DNA of 9,852 nucleotides from Flavobacteriales bacterium (GTDB lineage Bacteria; Bacteroidota; Bacteroidia; Flavobacteriales_D; Parvicellaceae), in assembly GCA_015488785.1 (NCBI GenBank), contig WFNC01000238.1, forward strand, positions 1-9,852, read 5' to 3'. Position 1 is the first letter of the stretch; each line of letters opens with the position of its first letter. Below are positions 1 to 6,600 of this stretch, one piece after another. A program made the translations under genes and the position numbers. A model generated the notes under the pieces. It did no database searches and was not told where the DNA came from. It saw only the letters and a list, made by a program, of their open reading frames with translations.

Positions 1-1121
1 GAAACGTAAATTGGGCTAAATCTTATGGAGGTACAGAAACTTATGTTGTAAATGACGCTTATTTAGACAACGAAAATCACATTCATTTATCTGCCGAAAG
101 ATATTTAAGCAATAGAGAGTCTTTATTATATATGGAATTAGATGAAAATGGGAACTTAGAAACAAGCGTCCCTTATGACGAAGGAGGAAACGAAGTTGAG
201 CCTTGGGCAATAGCTCCAACAGAAAACGGAGGAAATATAATTGTAGGCTTTACGAAAGTGGCTGATTTTGTACCAGGAGGTTTTTATAATGCTTCTTTAG
301 AAACAAAGCATTTATATATTTTAGGAATGGATGCTAATGGGAATAAACTATGGTCTAAGAAGTTAAAGACACCAGATGTCATAATGTCAAATGCGTATGA
401 TATAATAAAAACAGAAGATAATAATTATATAGTTATTGGTAATTATATAACTCAAGCAGAGATTTGCAATATTATTTTAAAAATTGATATTGCAGGAAAT
501 ATTATATGGCAAAAAACATATAATGGTTCTAAACTAGAGCTTAGGCATATCGACCAAGCTGAAAATGGCCATTATTTAATAACAGGAACCTCTGGGACTT
601 CAAATAATAAAAATGATCTATTAGCTATTAAAATAAACAGTCAAGGAGATACAATATGGAGTGTCTCTTTTGGAGGTTCAGAGCACGAAAAAATCAAAGG
701 CGCTTTTGTAAAATCTAATGGAGATATTTATATTTCGGGCAGTACTAAAAGTTTTAATAGTTCTTCTGAGCAAATTATTATTTTGAAACTGGATATTAAT
801 GGAGTACTACAATGGGTAAATAAATATGGAACGGGCGTACTAGACGAACCATCAAATCCTATTTTAGATTTTGGAAATTTAGTCTTTTCTGGATTTGCAT
901 TGAGAACTTCTAATGGCCCAGAAACTATCCTTATAAAAGTAACTTATAGTAATCAACAAACAAAACAAGTTGAACTAGACGAACAGAAAATCCCCCTCTT
1001 TTTTAGTTTAAGTAATTTATCTTTTGAAATTATTCAAGAAGATTCTTTTCAGGGTAATTACACAGTATCTGATACAAAAACAAAAGATTTAACCATAAAC
1101 GAAATAGATATACAATTATGA
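1..1121 (+). CDS. Secreted beta-propeller-like repeat protein, 5' end outside the window
   Basis: The reading frame is open from the first base of the window (first full codon at base 3), so the start lies upstream and the ATG at 132 is internal. The visible 372 residues contain a repeat of about 50-60 residues whose core resembles L-K-[IL]-D-x-x-G-[ND]-x-x-W-x-[KV]-x-[YF]-G-[GT]. Clear copies start near visible residues 107, 159, 209 and 261, with weaker ones near residues 4 and 43. Such repeats usually fold as blades of a beta-propeller in exported Bacteroidota proteins; that fold is an inference. The last 60 or so residues leave the repeat pattern and do not resemble a T9SS sorting domain, so surface placement may depend on the partner. 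The TGA stop overlaps the ATG of the next gene (ATGA), which indicates translational coupling. The specific function is unknown. Confidence 0.8.
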   Translation, partial: NVNWAKSYGGTETYVVNDAYLDNENHIHLSAERYLSNRESLLYMELDENGNLETSVPYDEGGNEVEPWAIAPTENGGNIIVGFTKVADFVPGGFYNASLETKHLYILGMDANGNKLWSKKLKTPDVIMSNAYDIIKTEDNNYIVIGNYITQAEICNIILKIDIAGNIIWQKTYNGSKLELRHIDQAENGHYLITGTSGTSNNKNDLLAIKINSQGDTIWSVSFGGSEHEKIKGAFVKSNGDIYISGSTKSFNSSSEQIIILKLDINGVLQWVNKYGTGVLDEPSNPILDFGNLVFSGFALRTSNGPETILIKVTYSNQQTKQVELDEQKIPLFFSLSNLSFEIIQEDSFQGNYTVSDTKTKDLTINEIDIQL

Positions 1122-3799
1122 GAGTTTTATTAATTATTATACTAAATATATTTCCTTTTTATTTTTTAGCTTCAGGTTGCGTAAATTCGCCATTTTTAAC
1201 AAATAGCTCATGTGACCCTTCAGTCCCTCCTTCTTTAACTGTTTGTTTCCAAGTAGGAGGAGCATATGACCGACCAAATGATTCTCAAGTTTTTTGGGAT
1301 TTTGGAGATGGATCAACTTCTACTCAAGTGAATCCTTGTCATACATTTGCTAATGCAGGAACTTATACCATTTTTAGGAGAATTGATGTTGATTGTGCTT
1401 GGTTTAATGTATTATGTAAATTAGAACTAGGAGGCAGTAGTAAGTCTTGTTCATATTCAGGTGAAATAACGGTTTACGATGCTACATTTGCTTCTAGTTT
1501 AGTAAGTTCTTTAATCTGTCCAGAAAATATTGGATCTATTGATTTTAGTGCTTCGACTCTTACTGGTGTCAAGTGGTTGTGGGATGCAACAGATAGCGAC
1601 ATTTATTACAATACAGGAGATCCATTTCTTGACGGACAGTTTAAACCAATTACAAATTCATCTACTAACACCAACTTTACTACAACTGTACCTGGAGAAC
1701 ATTACATTTATTACAGTTATGGAGCTGGATGTTATGATATTGACACCTTTTTTGTTGATGCAGTCGTTGATGACTCAATGATTTCTCAAAGTCAATTTTC
1801 GGGAGGTTTTGATATCAGCTGTTATCAAGCTAGTGATGGGCAAGCTACTTCTTACACCCATGGAGGAACGCAGCCAATAACTTATGCCTGGGACAATGGA
1901 TTTTCGGAAACAAATTCATTTGGTTATTCCATAAATGATAATATTTCTGCTGGCACATATATTGTAAATATTACTGACGCTGATGGATGTTTAGCTGTTG
2001 ATACAATAACATTAACAGAGCCAACTTTACTTTCTGCTACAGCTCATGTAACACCTGAAGTCTGTGGGTTACCTCCAATTTTAGGTGATTTAGAAATTGA
2101 TGCTATAACAGGTGGAGTTCCGACTTATACGGTAATGTGGAATACAGGTAGTAATCAATTAGTTTTAAATGATTTTCCTAGCGCAACTTATACTTATATT
2201 GTAACCGATTTGAATGGCTGTGAATTTCACGATACACTAACATTATACAACTCGGCAAAACCAGTCGCTAATTTTAATGTATTCAATGAATGTATATACG
2301 ACCCTGCCCATTTTCAAGATTTAAGTTCTACTTCTATAGGTGTTTTAACTAATTGGAATTGGTCTTTTGACGATGGTATGTCAAGCACAACACAAAGTCC
2401 TTATCACGATTATTTAGTTAGTGGTCCATATAATCCAACATTAATTATTACAAATTCTGATGATTGTAAAGACACTGTTAGCCTTCCATTAACAATGTAC
2501 CCGGTTCCGGTAGCTTCTTTTTCAGTTGATAATGAATGTCAATATACTGAGCTATGCTTTAATGACCTTTCTTCTGTCGGAGTTCCAGATAATATTGTTT
2601 CAACAATCTATAATTTTGGAGATGCTACACCATTTACAACCGATCAGAATCCATGTCATTTATTTTCTGCCGATGGAAATTATACAACAAGCCTTATCGT
2701 AAGTACAAACAATGGCTGTGTTGATGATACGGCTATTTCTTTTGTCGTTTATCCAGTACCAGAAATAGATTTGAGTGCTACGACTATTTGTGTTAATGAA
2801 CCTCCTACAGTATTTACTAATTTATCTACCATTAACAACCCTGATAATTATACCAACTGGCTTTGGAGTTTTGGAGATGGGAATACATCTACTGATGAAA
2901 CCCCAACTAATAACTATTCAGACGCAGGTGATTATACGGTTCAATTAATAGGTATTACAAACCATAACTGCACAGATACCAGTGAAATTATAGCTGTTGT
3001 CTACCAAAAACCAACAGCTTTATTTACGAGTAATATTGTCGATTCTTGCTCAGTTGCTTGCATTAATTTTGAAAGTACAAGTACTTCCGACACAGCTCAA
3101 ATAGTTGCTTGGCAATGGGATTTTAATAATAGCTATATTTCAGGAGAGGAAAAACCCTCTTCATGTTTTGAAAATCTAAGTAATACAGATGAATTAACTT
3201 ATGATATTAATCTAATTGCAACCAATAGTTTAGGCTGTTTAGATACTTTAAATTCAGAAGATTACATTACTGTTTGGCACAATCCTATCGCTGATTTTGA
3301 GGCTAATAAATACCTTACAAATATGTATTTAACCGAAATTGAATTTTACAATGAATCAACTGGGGAAGACTTTTACGATTGGCACTTTGGAGATTCTATT
3401 TTTAGTACAGATGAAAATCCGATACATGCTTACGCAGATACAGGTTCATACATTGTAGAATTAATCGTTTCAACTATTCATGGATGTACAGACACAATTG
3501 CTAAGCCTCTTAGAGTTGATGCTGTAACAAATATTTATGCTCCAAATACCTTTACTCCAGATGAAGACGGAACCAACGATGTATTTAAAGTAGTTAGTTA
3601 TAATCTTGTTCAATTAGAATTATTGATTTTTGATCGTTGGGGTACTTTAATCTATAAAGGTGACGGTGTTGATACTTTTTGGAATGGAACTTACAAAGGA
3701 AATAAAGCTCAAATAGATACTTATGTTTGGCAACTTAAAGCAGAAGATGGTTTTGGGAAAAAACATACTTTTAGAGGTCATGTCAATTTATTGAGGTAG
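1118..3799 (+). CDS. PKD/SprB-repeat surface protein with T9SS type B (gliding-motility type) C-terminal domain
   Basis: This 893-residue protein begins with a hydrophobic export signal (residues 1-20). The ASG-C at 18-21 could be read as a weak lipobox, but ordinary signal peptidase I cleavage fits a T9SS cargo better. A PKD domain lies at about 40-90 (WDFGDG at 60-65). Residues 233-302 are a SprB-type repeat and 308-378 a second, diverged one. Five PKD-like modules follow from about 381, 464, 548, 631 and 722, with cores such as WSFGDG at 583-588 and WHFGDS at 755-760. Residues 805-893 are the CHU_C type B sorting domain, with APNTFTPDEDGTNDVF at 808-823 and IFDRWG at 837-842. In this family the domain directs the protein through the type IX system to the surface or medium. 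An adhesive or structural role is inferred. It overlaps the preceding gene by 4 bases, so the two products probably act together. Confidence 0.93.
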   Translation: MRVLLIIILNIFPFYFLASGCVNSPFLTNSSCDPSVPPSLTVCFQVGGAYDRPNDSQVFWDFGDGSTSTQVNPCHTFANAGTYTIFRRIDVDCAWFNVLCKLELGGSSKSCSYSGEITVYDATFASSLVSSLICPENIGSIDFSASTLTGVKWLWDATDSDIYYNTGDPFLDGQFKPITNSSTNTNFTTTVPGEHYIYYSYGAGCYDIDTFFVDAVVDDSMISQSQFSGGFDISCYQASDGQATSYTHGGTQPITYAWDNGFSETNSFGYSINDNISAGTYIVNITDADGCLAVDTITLTEPTLLSATAHVTPEVCGLPPILGDLEIDAITGGVPTYTVMWNTGSNQLVLNDFPSATYTYIVTDLNGCEFHDTLTLYNSAKPVANFNVFNECIYDPAHFQDLSSTSIGVLTNWNWSFDDGMSSTTQSPYHDYLVSGPYNPTLIITNSDDCKDTVSLPLTMYPVPVASFSVDNECQYTELCFNDLSSVGVPDNIVSTIYNFGDATPFTTDQNPCHLFSADGNYTTSLIVSTNNGCVDDTAISFVVYPVPEIDLSATTICVNEPPTVFTNLSTINNPDNYTNWLWSFGDGNTSTDETPTNNYSDAGDYTVQLIGITNHNCTDTSEIIAVVYQKPTALFTSNIVDSCSVACINFESTSTSDTAQIVAWQWDFNNSYISGEEKPSSCFENLSNTDELTYDINLIATNSLGCLDTLNSEDYITVWHNPIADFEANKYLTNMYLTEIEFYNESTGEDFYDWHFGDSIFSTDENPIHAYADTGSYIVELIVSTIHGCTDTIAKPLRVDAVTNIYAPNTFTPDEDGTNDVFKVVSYNLVQLELLIFDRWGTLIYKGDGVDTFWNGTYKGNKAQIDTYVWQLKAEDGFGKKHTFRGHVNLLR

Positions 3800-3947
3800 T
3801 TTTTAATATCTCCCTATAAAAGTCTAGCATTGAAATATATTTATTAAAATTATCATAGAAATCATATCAATAGATTATTATTAGCATTCATAATAAAAAC
3901 ATTGTACACACTAACAATAATTCATCAAATGATTTGTTTATTTAAAG

Positions 3948-4331
3948 ATGAAAAGCTTAGTATTTCTAATTGTTCTAATTGCATCGCAACAATTTTATTC
4001 TCAAAAGATAATTTCTACTGATACAAGAAAAGCTAGAATAGAAATAATGGAGATAAAGAATCCATTTAAGGATACAATTGCTATAGCTAATTCCCTCGAT
4101 GGTAATTGTGCTATTAGATTCGACACTAAAGGATATACAAGGAATAATCTAATTTTGATTGCTCCAGTTGACTCGATTAAATTAGCTATTGAAATGATTG
4201 AATGTGATTCAATGGTTATTGAAATTGCATTATTAAAAAAAATGAAATATAATAAAAAACATAAGCTGTATAATGTAAACAAGAGAATATACGAGTTATC
4301 TTTCCCTAAAGGTACAATTACAGAAAAATAA
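3948..4331 (+). CDS. Small exported protein of unknown function
   Basis: This 127-residue ORF begins with a convincing signal peptide: a Lys at position 2, a hydrophobic run at 4-12, and likely cleavage after FYS at 16-18, leaving Gln as the first mature residue. There is no lipobox, so the product is probably periplasmic or released. The mature part of about 109 residues is rich in Ile and Lys, contains two cysteines (in GNCAIRF and IECDSM), and has no further membrane segment. I do not recognise the family. It stands alone, 148 bases after the PKD gene and over 300 before lhgO, so it is probably transcribed on its own. No convincing TAnnTTTG promoter was found in front of it. A 129-residue minus-strand ORF covers the same region, but the signal peptide favours the plus-strand reading. 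Confidence 0.65.
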   Translation: MKSLVFLIVLIASQQFYSQKIISTDTRKARIEIMEIKNPFKDTIAIANSLDGNCAIRFDTKGYTRNNLILIAPVDSIKLAIEMIECDSMVIEIALLKKMKYNKKHKLYNVNKRIYELSFPKGTITEK

Positions 4332-4356
4332 ACTACAACATCACGTTTTACTTGCA

Positions 4357-4372
4357 AGTTTGAATTCAAACT
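4357..4372. repeat. 16-base perfect palindrome
   Basis: AGTTTGAATTCAAACT is identical to its reverse complement and does not extend further. It lies 25 bases after the stop of the small exported protein. There is no T tract after it, so it does not look like an intrinsic terminator. It could be a protein-binding site or chance in AT-rich DNA. Confidence 0.5.
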
Positions 4373-4467
4373 ATTATAAACATAAGACATCAGCTCTTCG
4401 TAGTGACCTAGCTAACATTGTTTTAATTCACTGTGTTGAATCTTTATATTCGTCTTTAATCTTTTAC

Positions 4468-4555
4468 CTATTTAGGGTTCACTGAAAAAGGATAAGATAT
4501 GGATTTCGAGTGTTTTTTAGTGAATCCTATTTAAATATTTTTGAACCCTAAATAG
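4468..4555. repeat. Nested, mutually exclusive inverted repeats
   Basis: Two inverted repeats share a left arm. The outer one is a perfect 14-base match: CTATTTAGGGTTCA at 4468-4481 against TGAACCCTAAATAG at 4542-4555. The inner one pairs TAGGGTTCACTGAAAAA (4473-4489) with TTTTTTAGTGAATCCTA (4513-4529), giving 15 Watson-Crick and 2 G-T pairs. Bases 4473-4481 can join only one of them at a time. The two right arms are diverged direct repeats (4521-4533 and 4542-4554, 10 of 13 bases the same). This could be a small palindromic mobile element or remnant, or a regulatory structure. The predicted lhgO transcription start lies downstream, so an attenuator in the lhgO leader is less likely. Confidence 0.6.
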
Positions 4556-4608
4556 TATAAAAAGAAACGATTGGTTTAGCTTATTTTGATGTTTATTTGG
4601 TATTATAA

Positions 4609-4639
4609 TTGAAACTATAGAAAACATTGTGTATTTTTG
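4609..4639 (+). promoter_or_regulatory. Probable lhgO promoter (Bacteroidota type)
   Basis: TTG at 4609-4611 is followed after 20 bases by TATTTTTG at 4632-4639, an exact match to the TAnnTTTG -7 element of Bacteroidota. Transcription would begin around 4643-4648. That places the TTG codon at 4627 before the transcription start and supports ATG 4666 as the real start of lhgO. Confidence 0.6.
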
Positions 4640-4665
4640 CTGAACTTAATTTTAAGAAAAAAAAT

Positions 4666-5886
4666 ATGTCAGATAAAGTTCAATACGATATAGCGATTAT
4701 AGGAGGAGGAATAGTTGGTGCAGCTACTTTTTATAAAATACAAGAAGCTTACCCTAACTTAACGATTCTATTAATAGAAAAGGAGAATAAGTTAGCCGAT
4801 CACCAAACAGGAAATAATTCGGGTGTAATTCACTCAGGTCTTTATTATGCTCCAGGGTCTAAAAAAGCAGAAAACTGCGTTAATGGACGACATGAATTAG
4901 TTGCTTTTGCTCAGAAGTATAACGTTGCTCACGATGTTTGTGGAAAGGTTGTAGTAGCGACAAAAGAAAGTGAACTTCCAGTAATGGATAAAATATACCA
5001 GAACGGAATTGCTAACAATACTGAAGGAATCGAAATGATTTCAGCAAAGCAGGTAAAGGATATCGAACCTCACGTTGATGGAATTGGAGGGATTTGGGTT
5101 CCTTGTACAGGAATTATTGATTACAGAGGAGCTACGGAAAAAATGGTTGATGTTGCTTTGGGAATTCAATCTAAAAGTAAATTGATGTTAGGTACTGAAG
5201 CTAAAGATATTTCTCACCATGACGGATACTCTGAGGTAAAAACAAGTAAAGGAGATTTTACAGCTAAAAAACTTATTTTTTGTGGAGGGTTACAAGCAGA
5301 TAGACTCGCTAAAAAAGACGGTATAAAACTGAAAGAAAAAGTGGTTGGTTTTAGAGGTGATTATTACGAATTGACAGAAGAGGCTAAACATAAAGTTAAG
5401 AATTTAATTTACCCCGTTCCTAATCCTGATTTTCCTTTCTTGGGAGTTCACTTTACAAGAATGACTGATGGAGAAATAGAATGTGGACCAAATGCTGTTT
5501 TCTCTTTTAAAAGGGAAGGTTATGGAAAAACAGATTTTAGTTTGAGAGATACTGCAAGCGCTTTAACTTATGGAGGAACTTGGAAAATGTTTTTTCAGAA
5601 TATGAGTTTTGGTATTGATGAATATAGAAGAGCTTTTTCTAAGAAACTATTCTTAAAAACTTTGCAAGGATTAATCCCTTCGTTAACAATGGACGATATA
5701 AAACCAGGTCGTTCGGGAGTTAGAGCGTTGTTGCTGAGCGAAGACGGTGATACAAGAGATGATTTTAAAATAGAATATGGAGACAACAGTATTCACGTTC
5801 TTAATGCGCCATCTCCTGCTGCAACTGCTGCTTTGGCTATTGGTGGAGATATATTAAAAATGGCTAAAAAACATTTTAACTTGTAA
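4666..5886 (+). CDS. lhgO: L-2-hydroxyglutarate oxidase/dehydrogenase family (FAD-dependent)
   Basis: This 406-residue protein belongs to the DAO-fold FAD enzymes that oxidise L-2-hydroxyglutarate to 2-oxoglutarate, in bacteria usually passing electrons to the quinone pool at the inner membrane. The N-terminal Rossmann motif GGGIVG is at 13-18, with the ribose-binding acidic residue E38 at the end of the second strand. The family signature HQTGNNSGVIHSGLYY is at 46-61, and the C-terminal FAD motif APSPAATAALAIG at 381-393. Length is normal for the family. The frame is open upstream to a TTG at 4627, but the ATG at 4666 is preferred because the best promoter overlaps the extension and homologues begin just before the Rossmann strand. 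The leader has no Shine-Dalgarno sequence. msrA follows after 29 bases and is probably co-transcribed. A related hydroxy-acid oxidase is the main alternative. Confidence 0.93.
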   Translation: MSDKVQYDIAIIGGGIVGAATFYKIQEAYPNLTILLIEKENKLADHQTGNNSGVIHSGLYYAPGSKKAENCVNGRHELVAFAQKYNVAHDVCGKVVVATKESELPVMDKIYQNGIANNTEGIEMISAKQVKDIEPHVDGIGGIWVPCTGIIDYRGATEKMVDVALGIQSKSKLMLGTEAKDISHHDGYSEVKTSKGDFTAKKLIFCGGLQADRLAKKDGIKLKEKVVGFRGDYYELTEEAKHKVKNLIYPVPNPDFPFLGVHFTRMTDGEIECGPNAVFSFKREGYGKTDFSLRDTASALTYGGTWKMFFQNMSFGIDEYRRAFSKKLFLKTLQGLIPSLTMDDIKPGRSGVRALLLSEDGDTRDDFKIEYGDNSIHVLNAPSPAATAALAIGGDILKMAKKHFNL

Positions 5887-5915
5887 GTATTTACTTTTTT
5901 GGTCGTCTCCTAATT

Positions 5916-6524
5916 ATGAAGATAATAATAGCAATTAGTTTTTTAATTTTTAGCCTTTCTGGATGTGCTCAGAATAAAACAAAGAATATGAATAATAAAG
6001 AAGTCGCTGTTTTTGGTGCTGGATGTTTTTGGTGTGTCGAAGCTGTTTTTTCGGAATTGAAAGGAGTAGAAAGCGTAACACCTGGTTATACAGGAGGAAA
6101 TACAACAGATCCTACTTATAAAGATATTTGTACGGGTACAACAAATCATGCCGAGGTCGCTAAAATAATTTTTGATCCAATGGTAATTTCTTTTGATGAA
6201 TTATTAGAAGTTTTTTGGACAACTCATGATCCTACAACTCTAAATCAACAAGGTGCTGATCATGGAACTCAATACCGTTCTGTGATTTATTACACATCTG
6301 AAACTCAAAAAGAAAAAGCAACACATTACAAAACTAAATTGAATAATTCTAAGGCTTGGGAAAATCCAATTGTGACAGAAATAGCTGCGCTTGGTGTATT
6401 TTATCCAGCAGAGAATTATCACAACGATTATTATAAAAACAATCCAGACCAAGGTTATTGTAGAATGGTTATTCAACCTAAAGTTGAAAAGTTTAGAAAA
6501 GTTTTTGAAGATAAATTAAAATGA
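5916..6524 (+). CDS. msrA: Peptide methionine sulfoxide reductase MsrA, lipoprotein form
   Basis: MsrA reduces the S epimer of methionine sulfoxide in oxidised proteins. The 202-residue product carries the catalytic motif GCFWC at 36-40 (nucleophile C37), conserved substrate-site segments around GTTNHAEV and DHGTQYRSV, and a distal cysteine C182 in DQGYC that could resolve the disulfide. The N-terminus is a lipoprotein signal: K2, a hydrophobic run, and lipobox LSGC at 14-17, predicting lipidation at C17. The residues after C17 (AQNKTK) lack the acidic cluster linked to surface export in some Bacteroidota, so a periplasm-facing anchor is inferred. An internal Met at 25 could start a cytosolic form, but the intact lipobox favours the full length. 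It lies 29 bases after lhgO, probably in the same transcript, and ends at the shared terminator. Confidence 0.95.
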   Translation: MKIIIAISFLIFSLSGCAQNKTKNMNNKEVAVFGAGCFWCVEAVFSELKGVESVTPGYTGGNTTDPTYKDICTGTTNHAEVAKIIFDPMVISFDELLEVFWTTHDPTTLNQQGADHGTQYRSVIYYTSETQKEKATHYKTKLNNSKAWENPIVTEIAALGVFYPAENYHNDYYKNNPDQGYCRMVIQPKVEKFRKVFEDKLK

Positions 6525-6541
6525 TTTTTGTCTTCAAGTCA

Positions 6542-6582
6542 AAAAAAAAGGGAAACTGTTTAAAACTGTTTCCCTTTTTTTT
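6542..6582. terminator. Bidirectional intrinsic terminator between msrA and thiC
   Basis: GGGAAAC (6550-6556) pairs with GTTTCCC (6568-6574) around an 11-base loop. An A tract before it (6541-6549) and a T tract after it (6575-6582) extend the stem to about 15 pairs. The symmetry gives each strand a U tract after the hairpin. It starts 17 bases after the msrA stop and ends 18 bases before the thiC stop codon, so it can end transcription of both convergent genes. Confidence 0.9.
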
Positions 6583-6600
6583 ATTCTAAATTTTGTACAT

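Larger units (their letters stand above)
4332..4665. other. Non-coding spacer before lhgO
   Basis: These 334 bases hold no plausible gene. They contain a 16-base perfect palindrome soon after the hypothetical gene, a short inverted repeat (ATTCA at 4426-4430 against TGAAT at 4437-4441), the overlapping inverted repeats at 4468-4555, and the probable lhgO promoter at 4609-4639. The structured elements are listed separately. Confidence 0.6.

Noticed and set aside
16..219. Minus-strand ORF of 67 codons
   Set aside because: It lies opposite the open frame of the repeat protein, which continues to the window edge, and has no recognisable features.
1530..1781. Plus-strand ORF of 83 codons inside the PKD gene
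   Set aside because: It is an out-of-frame shadow of a well-supported PKD/SprB protein.
4001..4390. Minus-strand ORF of 129 codons opposite the small exported protein
   Set aside because: The plus-strand frame has a clear signal peptide and sensible composition. The minus-strand frame is Ile/Leu-rich without a recognisable domain, as expected from an AT-rich reverse complement.
4627..4665. N-terminal extension of lhgO from TTG 4627
   Set aside because: The best promoter element lies within this stretch, and the conserved protein starts at ATG 4666.
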